The notes below the pieces were generated by a model. The model worked only from the letters and a program-made list of their open reading frames with translations. It had not been told where the DNA came from and ran no database searches. Both the position numbers and the translations under genes were made by a program. Positions 15,187 to 22,656 of a DNA stretch of 64,000 nt are shown one piece after another (position 1 is the first letter of the stretch; each line of letters starts with the position of its first letter). Location of the stretch: assembly GCF_044502415.1 (NCBI RefSeq), contig NZ_CP172402.1; one strand, 5' to 3'. This DNA comes from Haloimpatiens lingqiaonensis (lineage in GTDB: Bacteria > Bacillota > Clostridia > Clostridiales > Clostridiaceae).

Positions 15187-15231
15187 CAAGCTAACCAACA
15201 ACCTCAAGGAGTTCTTCAATTATTAAGATAG
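15187..15231 (+). pseudogene. Duplicated flagellin C-terminal exon
   Basis: CAA-GCT-AAC onwards reads QANQQPQGVLQLLR and a TAG, matching the end of FlaA (QANNQPQGVLQLLR at 14721-14759) with different codons. It starts exactly at the predicted 3' splice site. It is either the 3' exon of an intron-split flagellin or the last remnant of a second tandem flagellin gene. Confidence 0.8.
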
Positions 15232-15260
15232 TTGATAAATTTACAATAGTATAATAATAT

Positions 15261-15292
15261 GGAGTCAGGGTGAAAGCTCTGGCTTCTTTTTA
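15261..15292 (+). terminator. Terminator of the flagellin transcript
   Basis: GGAGTCAGGG (15261-15270) pairs with CTCTGGCTTC (15277-15286), with G-U pairs allowed, followed by a T run. It lies after the second flagellin tail, so the intron sits inside the flagellin transcription unit. Confidence 0.7.
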
Positions 15293-15317
15293 AATTAGAG
15301 GAAAGGAGGGATAATTT

Positions 15318-15659
15318 ATGAGAGAGGTAGATAAAATTGTTTATATTACTAATAACAGGATTACTATTAATATAGAAAAATTTTATGACAATCTAAAATT
15401 AAGTTTAAAATACAATGGTCAAGAGGATCAATTTGGAATTTATGCAAAAGGAAGGGGGTATTTTAGAAATGCTATACTTGAAATGTTTGAATCCTTAAAT
15501 AAAGGGATTTATGTTTATATCGATAATCAATATTTTGTAGGAATGGAAAGCTTCAAGGAATGGCTTTATAGTGATAATAATTTACAGCTTGGAATTATAA
15601 AACATAAAGAATTCATTGATATAGCATATGATACTATAAAGGAAAAAGGTTTATATTAA
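15318..15659 (+). CDS. Hypothetical protein
   Basis: Protein of 113 aa that I do not recognise. It is mixed alpha/beta with many aromatic residues and no transmembrane segment or known catalytic motif (VYITNNRITINIEKFYDNLK near the start; GIYVYIDNQYFVGMESFKEW near 68-87). It has an excellent ribosome site (AAAGGAGGG) before ATG 15318. It is the first gene after the flagellin terminator and the last one before a run of mobile-element debris, so it may be a native neighbour or part of the island. Confidence 0.65.
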   Translation: MREVDKIVYITNNRITINIEKFYDNLKLSLKYNGQEDQFGIYAKGRGYFRNAILEMFESLNKGIYVYIDNQYFVGMESFKEWLYSDNNLQLGIIKHKEFIDIAYDTIKEKGLY

Positions 15660-15682
15660 CAAGAGGACTTTATGGTGACAGG

Positions 15683-15742
15683 TAGCAAACAAAAAAAGTC
15701 TTCCGCTTCGCTACATCCTTTTTTTGTCACGATCCCAGGGGG
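15683..15742. repeat. Hairpin repeat, copy 0 (60 bp)
   Basis: Begins TAGCAAACAAAAAAAGTCTT, with an internal stem of ACAAAAAAAG against CTTTTTTTGT, and ends in TCCCAGGGG. It abuts the group II intron remnant on its right. Later copies are at 15925, 16995 and 17943. Confidence 0.8.
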
Positions 15743-15922
15743 CACGTCCAGCTAAGCTGGACCATACTAGCTGGTGAAAGTCCAGCAAAGGTAATCGTCA
15801 AGGAGCCTTTTAGCTAGCCGCGGTGCATATAAGAAATTATATGTGCTAAGTGTGGTGACAAAGTGTTCGGAAGAATGCGAGCAAAAGTATAGGTCGTAAC
15901 ATAAAGTGAATCCTGCCATATC
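15743..15922 (+). mobile_element. Group II intron 5' (domain I) remnant
   Basis: The ordered words CTGGTGAAAGTCCAGC, GGTAATCGTCAAGG, AGCTAGCC, TGTTCGGAAGAATGCGAG and GTGAATCCTGCC resemble the domain I backbone of bacterial group II introns. Only about 180 bases remain; no reverse transcriptase and no domain V are present. It is cut off on both sides by copies of the hairpin repeat, so it should be inactive. Confidence 0.55.
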
Positions 15923-15924
15923 GT

Positions 15925-16023
15925 TAGCAAACAAAAAAGTCTTCCGCTCCGCTACATCCTTTTTTTGTCACGATCCCAGGGGTGTAAATTTTGCCAAATA
16001 TATAATTAAAATACAAACCTCTC
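15925..16023. repeat. Hairpin repeat, copy 1 (99 bp)
   Basis: Same TAGCAAAC...CCCAGGGG hairpin as copy 0, extended by TGTAAATTTTGCC and further AT-rich sequence to about 16023. The TGTAAATTTT boundary could be the left end of the IS21-like element, since IS21 ends begin with TGT. Confidence 0.75.
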
Positions 16024-16093
16024 TGTTAGTGGTAAAATAAAATTACCCACTTAAGGGAAAGAAAATTCCCCACCTATATGGAAAAATATAAGT

Positions 16094-16129
16094 CCTTTGT
16101 AGTTTAATATAATTAAAATACTACAAAGG
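16094..16129. repeat. 10-bp inverted repeat upstream of istA
   Basis: CCTTTGTAGT (16094-16103) and ACTACAAAGG (16120-16129) frame an AT-rich centre just before the transposase ribosome site. It is a possible operator or hairpin in the IS leader. Confidence 0.6.
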
Positions 16130-16140
16130 GGAAGATATAT

Positions 16141-17079
16141 ATGTTGGGGGTAGAAATGCATACAACAATAGAAACGCTTTTTAAAAAAGGATATAACAAG
16201 TCACAAATAAGCAGAATATTAGAAATAGATAGGAAAACAGTAAGAACATACTTAGAGAAAACTAAACAAAATGGAATAGCAGAAAGGAAAACATATCCAA
16301 CAATATTAGATCCATATAAAGAATATATAAATATTCAAATATCAAAGGATTTAACAGCTAAAAGAATATTTCAAGATTTGCAAAGGGATTATAACTTTAG
16401 TGGAAGCTATGATACGGTAAAACGATATATAGCTAAAATTAAAACAACTCCGCCGAAGGCTTATATGGTATTAACAAGTTTACCAGGTGAAGAAGCTCAA
16501 GTAGATTTTGGATATATAGGCACAATAAAAGTTAATAATAGGCATAAAAAAGCTTGGATATTCGTTATGACACTAAGTTATTCAAGATATATGTATGTTC
16601 AAATTGTATTTGACCAATCTGTTAAAACATTTATTGAATGCCATAAAAATGGATTTAAATACTTTGGTGGTGTACCTGAAACAGTAAAGCTTGATAATTT
16701 AAAAGCTGGCATTTTAGAAGCTGATTTTTACGAACCTACGGTTCAAAAGAATTACGCTACATTTGCTGCACATTATGGCTTTTGGGCGCAGCCCTGTAGG
16801 GTTAGAACTCCTACGGATAAGGGGAAAGTGGAATCAAATGTAAACTACGTTAAGGATAATTGTTTTAAAGGAAGAGAGTTTTCTGATATTGAAGAAGCTA
16901 GAAAATTTCTATTAGATTGGCTTAAAAATACTGCAAATGTAAGGAAGCATGGTACAACTAAAAAAATACCTCAAGAAGTTTTTAATACAGTAGATAGCAA
17001 ACAAAAAAGTCTTCCGCTCCGCTACATCCTTTTTTTGTCACGACCCCAGGGGAGTAAATTTTACCAAATATATAATTAA
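16141..17079 (+). pseudogene. istA: IS21-family transposase IstA, C-terminally truncated
   Basis: An N-terminal helix-turn-helix (GYNKSQISRILEIDRKTVRT) is followed by an rve/DDE core. The visible catalytic residues are D in EEAQVDFGY, D in TVKLDNLKAG and E in DKGKVESNVNYVK. From about residue 285 the native sequence stops: the last 28 codons are read from the 173-bp repeat that begins at 16995. No istB helper gene follows. IstA is usually 350-500 aa with its own C-terminal domain. The element is therefore a remnant, broken by insertion of, or recombination at, the repeat. ATG 16141 follows AAAGGGG. Confidence 0.85.
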
Positions 17080-17167
17080 AATACAAACCTCTCGTAGATA
17101 AAGTAAACTGAAGCTTAATCTATGGGAGGTTTTTATGCTGCTGGTATTACTTGAAAAAATACTTACT
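16995..17167. repeat. 173-bp direct repeat, copy 2 (left flank of toxin-antitoxin)
   Basis: Starts TAGCAAACAAAAAAGTC. It contains the hairpin unit, the AGTAAATTTTACC block, and a second hairpin in which AACCTC...TAGAT pairs with ATCTATGGGAGGTT, and ends AAATACTTACT. By my count it differs from the copy at 17943 at about 8 positions. The remaining bases to 17353 hold a degenerate TATCTGG pair (about 17178-17193) and nothing else I can name. Confidence 0.85.
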
Positions 17168-17353
17168 AATCCGTAGGATACTTGGTATCTGGTGTTTTTC
17201 TGAATACAATGATTTGCCTACTGATGGGGAAATAAACTCTTAAATTTCATGTACATATTGTAAGTAAATATTGTATATGTTACAGTATTATTATAGAATA
17301 AAAAACCAATAATATAAATGCTACCTTATAATACATGGAAAGGAGTGATTTTA

Positions 17354-17527
17354 ATGTCTTTAGCAAAAAAACTTATAGAAATATCAAAGGATATGTCCGA
17401 AGATATGTTATCGGAAGTTATAGATTTTGCAGAATATCTAAAAGAAAAAAATAATAAAGAGCATAAAAAGTTAGTTGATGAATTTATAAAAGAAAATGAC
17501 ATAGCTCTAAAGGAGTTAGCTAAATGA
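17354..17527 (+). CDS. Antitoxin partner of the Doc-type toxin
   Basis: Protein of 57 aa, helical (MSLAKKLIEISKDMSEDML, then VIDFAEYLKEKN), with a C-terminal tail ending IALKELAK. The central DMLSEVIDFAEYL pattern recalls DUF2281-type small antitoxins that pair with Fic/Doc or PIN toxins. Such proteins bind the toxin through their C-terminal tail and repress the operon. ATG 17354 has an AAAGGAGTGA ribosome site; the ATG at 17318 has none. The stop overlaps the toxin start by 4 bases (ATGA), the usual coupling of an antitoxin-first module. Confidence 0.8.
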   Translation: MSLAKKLIEISKDMSEDMLSEVIDFAEYLKEKNNKEHKKLVDEFIKENDIALKELAK

Positions 17528-17901
17528 AGATGATAAGCTTAGAAGTTTTAATGTATATTCATAACCAAACAATTTCAAAACATGGAGGAAAAACAGGAAT
17601 TAATAACATGTCTTTAATAGAGAGTGCATTAGAAACTCCATTTTTAACCTTTGCTGGTGAAGATTTAAACAAAACTACAGAAGATAAAATAGCAGCATTA
17701 ACGTATTCACTTATAAATAACCATGGATTTAAAGATGGCAATAAAAGAGTTGGAACTATAGTTATGGGTGTATTATGTAAAATGAATAAAATTAACTTAA
17801 AATTTTCTCAAACAGAATTGATTGAATTTGGACTTAATGTAGCCAATGGATCTTTTTCTAAAGATGCCATAAAACAGTGGATATTAAAACATAGTATTTA
17901 A
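17524..17901 (+). CDS. doc: Doc/Fic-family (death-on-curing) toxin
   Basis: Protein of 125 aa. The Fic motif HGFKDGNKR is at about residues 67-75 (H-x-F-x-D-G-N-K-R), and the Doc-like N-terminus contains ISKHGGKTGINNMSLIESAL with ETPF. Doc phosphorylates elongation factor Tu; other Fic proteins add AMP. The motif here has D-G-N-K-R, so the exact chemistry is open. It is coupled to the antitoxin upstream. The pair lies in a 1.1-kb cassette with 173-bp direct repeats on both sides, indicating horizontal movement. Confidence 0.88.
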   Translation: MKMISLEVLMYIHNQTISKHGGKTGINNMSLIESALETPFLTFAGEDLNKTTEDKIAALTYSLINNHGFKDGNKRVGTIVMGVLCKMNKINLKFSQTELIEFGLNVANGSFSKDAIKQWILKHSI

Positions 17902-17942
17902 GCATAAGATAGCAAACAGTTACTGTCTTATGCTTAAATTTT

Positions 17943-18115
17943 TAGCAAACAAAAAAGTCTTCCGCTCCGCTACATCCTTTTTTTGTCAAGACTCCTGGTG
18001 AGTAAATTTTACCAAATATATAATTAAAATACAAACCTCTCATAGATAAAGTAAACTGGAGCTTAATCTATGGGAGGTTTTTATGCTGCTGATATTACTT
18101 GAGAAAATACTTACT
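17943..18115. repeat. 173-bp direct repeat, copy 3 (right flank of toxin-antitoxin)
   Basis: Same order of parts as the copy at 16995, about 95 percent identical. Its second hairpin pairs AAACCTCTCATAGAT with ATCTATGGGAGGTTT (15 bp, G-T tolerated). The stretch from here to 18237 holds only AT-rich DNA, with a TATAAT-like box near 18150. Confidence 0.85.
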
Positions 18116-18237
18116 TTAGATACGTATTATTTTTACATTATATTCTATGATATAATTTGAATTGAGGATAATATATTTTGTTATCTTAGAAAATTTATGG
18201 AAGTAGAAAATGATGTATTTGTTAGGGGGTTGCCTAT

Positions 18238-19077
18238 TTGTCTTATAAATTAAATGCCATGTATTTTAGTGCTACAGGTACAACAGAAAAAGTTGTATGT
18301 GGCATAGCAAAGAAGCTTTGGGAAAACATAGGATTAAAAGAAGAAAAAGAACATATAAATATTATAGATTTCACATTGCTACAGGAAAGGCAAAAGACAG
18401 TAGAATTTTCAAAGGATGATATCCTTATTATAGGAGTTCCGGTTTATGCGGGAAGGGTGCCTAATGTGCTAACAAAGTATTTAAAGTCCATTATTGGTAA
18501 CGGGGCATTGGCAATTTCGGTGGTGGTTTATGGAAATAGGAATTATGATGATGCATTAATAGAACTAAAAGATATACTAGAATGGGATGGGTTTAGAGTT
18601 ATAGCAGGGGCTGCATTTATCGGAGAACATGCTTTTTCTAATACCTTAGCTAAAAATAGACCAGACCAAAAGGATATGGAATTGGTGAGTTATTTTGCTG
18701 ATAAAATATATAATAAGGTATATAAAAAAATTATAGATGGAAATGAAATTGAAACTGTATTTGTAAAAGGGATTAAACCTTATAGAAAGTATTATATGCC
18801 AAAGGATGAAAAAGGTAATGCTATTGATATAAGAAGGGTTCAGCCCAAAACAAAGGATAGCTGTATAAATTGTAAGCTTTGTGCAAGAATTTGTCCTATG
18901 GGATCTATTGATTTTCAAGATGTGACTAGATTAAATGGCATTTGTATTAAATGCTGTGCCTGCATTAAAAAATGCCCTGTGGGGGCAAAATATTTTGACT
19001 ATATAGGCTATTTAAAGCATAAACATGAGTTAGAAATTAAATTTGAATGTAGACGAGAACCAGAGATATTTTGGTGA
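18238..19077 (+). CDS. EFR1-type flavodoxin/4Fe-4S ferredoxin fusion
   Basis: Protein of 279 aa. The N-terminal flavodoxin-like domain (MYFSATGTTEKVV, residues about 8-20, FMN-loop region; IIGVPVYAGRVPNVL near 79) is joined to a C-terminal bis-4Fe-4S ferredoxin. The cysteines are CINCKLCARICP (about 204-215) and CIKCCACIKKCP (about 234-245). It is a cytoplasmic electron carrier of unknown partner, common in clostridia as a stand-alone gene. TTG start 18238 after TAGGGGG. It is followed by its own terminator (19158-19205), so it is a single-gene unit between the toxin-antitoxin cassette and Wadjet. Confidence 0.88.
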   Translation: MSYKLNAMYFSATGTTEKVVCGIAKKLWENIGLKEEKEHINIIDFTLLQERQKTVEFSKDDILIIGVPVYAGRVPNVLTKYLKSIIGNGALAISVVVYGNRNYDDALIELKDILEWDGFRVIAGAAFIGEHAFSNTLAKNRPDQKDMELVSYFADKIYNKVYKKIIDGNEIETVFVKGIKPYRKYYMPKDEKGNAIDIRRVQPKTKDSCINCKLCARICPMGSIDFQDVTRLNGICIKCCACIKKCPVGAKYFDYIGYLKHKHELEIKFECRREPEIFW

Positions 19078-19080
19078 TGC

Positions 19081-19094
19081 TATCTGGTATATGG
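19081..19094. repeat. TATCTGG heptamer pair left of Wadjet
   Basis: TATCTGGTATATGG: a degenerate 7-bp direct pair just after the ferredoxin stop. A perfect TATCTGG pair lies right after jetC at 27038-27051, and a degenerate one at about 17178-17193. Confidence 0.5.
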
Positions 19095-19157
19095 TGATTA
19101 CTTTAAATAATTAAGGCTATAAAATAAAAATATTTATGGTAAAAGAGAATTGTAATA

Positions 19158-19205
19158 AAATCCAGTAATTAGGCATCTACTGCTTGATTGCTGGATTTAT
19201 TTTAT
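19158..19205 (+). terminator. Terminator after the ferredoxin gene
   Basis: AAATCCAG (19158-19165) pairs with CTGGATTT (19191-19198) around a long loop that itself can pair, followed by TATTTTAT. It insulates the ferredoxin gene from Wadjet. Confidence 0.6.
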
Positions 19206-19238
19206 AAAAAATATTTTTAAATACTATACAGGAATTTT

Positions 19239-19266
19239 TTGCGCTTACAAAGAGTTATGATAAAAT
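19239..19266 (+). promoter_or_regulatory. Candidate sigma-A promoter of the Wadjet operon
   Basis: TTGCGC (19239-19244), 16 bases, TAAAAT (19261-19266), 37 bases before the jetD start codon. It is the only plausible promoter in this gap. Confidence 0.5.
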
Positions 19267-19303
19267 ATTAATAAAGGAATGAAACAATAATTAGAGGTGT
19301 AGG

Positions 19304-20311
19304 ATGAAAGATATAGATAGTTATAGTAAGAAAGTTATAGAATTGGATAAAATTGATGAAATATATAAAACAGAATCCTATGAAGAATTATGCAAGGTAG
19401 TAGCTGATTTAATAAAAGAGGAAAGACTTTTGCCGGTGAAGAATAGCGGTGGAAATGGTAAAAAGCCAACGCTATATAAAAAATATAGGATATTGGAGAA
19501 AAATAAAGATAATAGTGAGATTCTTGATGAAATAAATTATAAACTATCAACTAAATTCAGTATTGAATATTATAAAAATCATTTAGAAAAGTATAAGGAA
19601 CATAGAGAATATATTCTTAAATTAAATGATTTTATAACTAATAAGCAGTGGTTATTAAGTAAACCCATTTCTATGAATGAAAGATCCTTTCAAATATGGG
19701 GAAGGGAGAAGTTTTTGCAAAAGGAAGGGGGAAAAACTATTTTAAAAAATTTAGGAATTGATTTAAAAGAACTAAATTATTATGATACTTCTGAACCTTT
19801 GGCATATTATTCAAAATATAAAGAAACACCACAAAAGGTTTTAATTATAGAAAATAAAGACACTTATTATACGATGAGGAGACATTTAATTAGTGGCGGA
19901 GATAATATTTTTGGAGAAAATATTGGCACTTTAATATATGGTGGAGGTAAAAATATTAATAAAGCTTTTAATGATTATAAGATATCCGTTGAAGATTATG
20001 TTTCAGATAGTAGAAATAAAATATTATACTTTGGTGATTTAGATTATGAAGGAATTATTATATATGAAGGTTTATATAAGCTGTTTAGCGAAGAATATAA
20101 TATTATTCCATTTATAAGTGGATATAAAAGGATGATTGACAAGGCTAAAATTGAATCAATATGTTTACCAAAGACTAAAGAGGGTCAGAATAAAAATATT
20201 AGCCAGATATTTCTAAGAGAATTTGATGAGGAATACAGAACTAAAATAGAAGAAATATTAAAAAATGATGTATATATACCGCAGGAGATAGTTAGTATTA
20301 TAGATTTATAG
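19304..20311 (+). CDS. jetD: Wadjet JetD, TOPRIM-type nuclease subunit
   Basis: Protein of 335 aa. The C-terminal half is a TOPRIM-like fold: KVLIIENKDTYYTMRRH (E183 region) and the acidic KILYFGDLDYEGIIIYE (D245, D247), which are the metal-binding residues expected of JetD. The N-terminal part is helical/winged-helix-like. JetD is the nuclease that cuts closed circular DNA after the SMC-type JetABC complex has extruded a loop. It is encoded first here, 12 bases ahead of jetA, whereas the best-known type I systems have it last. ATG 19304 after AGAGGTG. Confidence 0.85.
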   Translation: MKDIDSYSKKVIELDKIDEIYKTESYEELCKVVADLIKEERLLPVKNSGGNGKKPTLYKKYRILEKNKDNSEILDEINYKLSTKFSIEYYKNHLEKYKEHREYILKLNDFITNKQWLLSKPISMNERSFQIWGREKFLQKEGGKTILKNLGIDLKELNYYDTSEPLAYYSKYKETPQKVLIIENKDTYYTMRRHLISGGDNIFGENIGTLIYGGGKNINKAFNDYKISVEDYVSDSRNKILYFGDLDYEGIIIYEGLYKLFSEEYNIIPFISGYKRMIDKAKIESICLPKTKEGQNKNISQIFLREFDEEYRTKIEEILKNDVYIPQEIVSIIDL

Positions 20312-20323
20312 TTGGAGGAGAAA

Positions 20324-21949
20324 ATGGATTTAAGTTTTTTAGATGTACAACATATAAGAATGAAAAAGATTGGGGCATACGCGTTGCTTTTTAGAAATAG
20401 TATAGCTAAGGGCACTTGGAAAAAGTATGGTTTTGAAGAAGGTTATGAACAGGATAATTTAATATTTTCAATATTGCTTTACATAATGGAACAATCTTTG
20501 AAGGAAGAAATATGTACTATTGACCATATAGCAGCCTTTATTGATGAGGTTAACAATCTTCATTTTAAAAAGGGTATAACCTATGAGGAGTGCAAGAATT
20601 TAGGGGAGTTTATAGTGAATGCCATTTTATGTGATGAAGGTAATGCAATGTATTTTAAAGCCTACAACTTTAAGGAAGGGCAATACAGGGATATTAATAT
20701 AAGCTTTATTAAAAACAAAATGGAATATATTGATGGTGTAAGAAGGGTGTCATATTCATTAACAGATGATGGATACTCACTGCTGTTATCTACCTTAGAA
20801 ATTGAGGAAAATTTAAAAATTACTATTCATGAAATTGTATTTAAAATGCATTTAGAAAAAGCATCTTATGATAAGGCAGTGGATGATATTAAAAATATAT
20901 TTAATATGCTTAGAATAAGAGTTCAAAGCATGGAGAATGCCATAAGGAAAATAAGAGAAAACCCTCTTTCCTATTCAGCAGAAGACTATAAGTCTATGAT
21001 GGAAGGAAATTTAGAAATTTTAAATAATACTAAAAAACAGTTTCTTATTCATAGAGAGATGGTAAATGAAAAGATTAATGAGTTCATTGACTATGATATA
21101 CACATTAAAGAGTTAAATAAAGAGGAAGAAGAAAACCTTAATAATTTAAAGATAATAGAGAAGTATTTAAGCAGGACTATCGATGAGGATCAGAAGGTGC
21201 TGAAAAAGCATTTTGATTTGAAGGATGTTTATGGAAGGGAACTTGAGAATATCTCGAAAATGTCTTTGATTGAAAGATTTAATTTTAAGACAGAGGTTTA
21301 TGATAAAATACTAGAGAGTCCAGAGAAACTAGAAGATATTGATATATTTTTTAGACCACTATTTAAAATGAAGCCCCACAAATTTTATAACATAAATAAA
21401 GCATTAGAATATCAAACGATTATTAGAAAAAATCAAGTTGAAGAGGATGAGGAACTTGCCATTGATGAGGATGAAGTAATTGAAGCTGAAAACAGGAAAA
21501 GGTTAGAAAGACTAAATAAGTATAAAGAGGTAATAGAATTACTTTTGGAGTTAGCCGTTGAAAGAAGTAAAATTTCTTTAGGGGAAATTAATTCTCTAAT
21601 AAAAGAAAGTAACATATTAATGAATACTTTAATTCCAACAGTGGAAATATTTAGAGAAGTTATTATTGAAATGCTTAAAAATAGAGTTATAGATATAGAT
21701 GACATAAGAGAAGAAAGAAAAAACTCTATTGAATCTGGTGAAATAGAATTTCAACTTAATAAGAGTATTTTAGAAATTATAGATGGAAATAAAAGTTTTA
21801 AAAACATAGCAAAAATAAAAGTTGAAAAGATACTGGATAGTGAGGAAGTTAAATTAGAGGGATTACTTAATGAAAATGGAGATATAAAAAACTTCATATG
21901 CTCAGATATTTCTATTGAGATTACAAAGATAGGAGGCTTGAGGTTATAA
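20324..21949 (+). CDS. jetA: Wadjet JetA, kleisin-like subunit
   Basis: Protein of 541 aa. It begins with a helical DNA-processing-type region (FLDVQHIRMKKIGAYALLFR), then long helices near 190-340, an acidic stretch (EEDEELAIDEDEVIEAENRK) near 370-390, and a C-terminal winged-helix-like part. No enzymatic motif is seen. Size, place and pairing with the next two genes fit JetA, the MukF/kleisin analogue that bridges the JetC heads; I believe the family is the one once called DUF5716. ATG 20324 is used because the GGAGGAG ribosome site overlaps the TTG at 20312. Its stop TAA overlaps the jetB ATG (TAATG). Confidence 0.82.
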   Translation: MDLSFLDVQHIRMKKIGAYALLFRNSIAKGTWKKYGFEEGYEQDNLIFSILLYIMEQSLKEEICTIDHIAAFIDEVNNLHFKKGITYEECKNLGEFIVNAILCDEGNAMYFKAYNFKEGQYRDINISFIKNKMEYIDGVRRVSYSLTDDGYSLLLSTLEIEENLKITIHEIVFKMHLEKASYDKAVDDIKNIFNMLRIRVQSMENAIRKIRENPLSYSAEDYKSMMEGNLEILNNTKKQFLIHREMVNEKINEFIDYDIHIKELNKEEEENLNNLKIIEKYLSRTIDEDQKVLKKHFDLKDVYGRELENISKMSLIERFNFKTEVYDKILESPEKLEDIDIFFRPLFKMKPHKFYNINKALEYQTIIRKNQVEEDEELAIDEDEVIEAENRKRLERLNKYKEVIELLLELAVERSKISLGEINSLIKESNILMNTLIPTVEIFREVIIEMLKNRVIDIDDIREERKNSIESGEIEFQLNKSILEIIDGNKSFKNIAKIKVEKILDSEEVKLEGLLNENGDIKNFICSDISIEITKIGGLRL

Positions 21950-22656
21950 TGGCATATACTACTGAAGAAATTAAGCTTAGCAATAAAATATTTTACTATT
22001 TATTAAAGCATGGTGAGCTGAAAGAAGATGTAGAAGAGCTTTACAAGAATTATTCTGAAAATGAGAATGTAACGGAGCTTGTTAAAGAGATGGGGGAGGC
22101 GTCAGAATGCTATGTTAAAAAGTATGGTGGAATAGTATATCTGATACCTAAGGAAGATAATGACTTTATAGGATATTCAAAAGGGGAGCTTAAAAAAGCA
22201 TTATGTAAATCTGGAGCAAATGATAAGGATTATTATTTATCTCAATTTGTCATATTAACTCTTTTAGTTGAGTTTTATAGCTCTCAAAGTATTTCAAGCA
22301 AGTCCAGGGAGTATATTAAAGTTGGTGAATTTTTGAATATTATCACTGATAGATTAAAGGATGGAATTGAAAGAGCAGTTGATAATGCGGAAAGTGGAAT
22401 TGCCTTTGAAAATATACTTGAAAGATTTGAGGCTTTAAAAAGTAGTGATAGCAAAAGTACCTCCAAGACAACAAAGGAAGGTTTTATAAATACAATTTTA
22501 GATTTCTTGGATAGTCAGGGGTTAATATATTATATTAAGGGCGACGATATGATTAAAACCACTAAAAAGCTGGATAGTTTTATGGACTGGAATCTGTTAA
22601 ATAAGAATAATTACAATAGAGTATTAAAAGCTTTAGGAGAAGAGATAAATGAGTAA
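21949..22656 (+). CDS. jetB: Wadjet JetB, KITE/MukE-like subunit
   Basis: Protein of 235 aa, helical with two winged-helix-like segments and no catalytic motif (KIFYYLLKHGELKEDVEELY near the start; FINTILDFLDSQGLIYYIKG near 175-195). By size and position it is JetB, the MukE/KITE partner of JetA. Its start overlaps the jetA stop and its end overlaps the jetC start by 8 bases, so the three subunits are translationally coupled. The family assignment depends on context more than on any single motif. Confidence 0.8.
   Translation: MAYTTEEIKLSNKIFYYLLKHGELKEDVEELYKNYSENENVTELVKEMGEASECYVKKYGGIVYLIPKEDNDFIGYSKGELKKALCKSGANDKDYYLSQFVILTLLVEFYSSQSISSKSREYIKVGEFLNIITDRLKDGIERAVDNAESGIAFENILERFEALKSSDSKSTSKTTKEGFINTILDFLDSQGLIYYIKGDDMIKTTKKLDSFMDWNLLNKNNYNRVLKALGEEINE

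Noticed and set aside
15743..15922. Second group I intron or a riboswitch
   Set aside because: The P/Q/R/S words are absent; the GTGAAAGTCC and TTCGGAA words fit a group II domain I remnant better.
20185..20415. Antisense ORF at the jetD-jetA boundary
   Set aside because: Overlaps two supported genes and has no plausible ribosome site.
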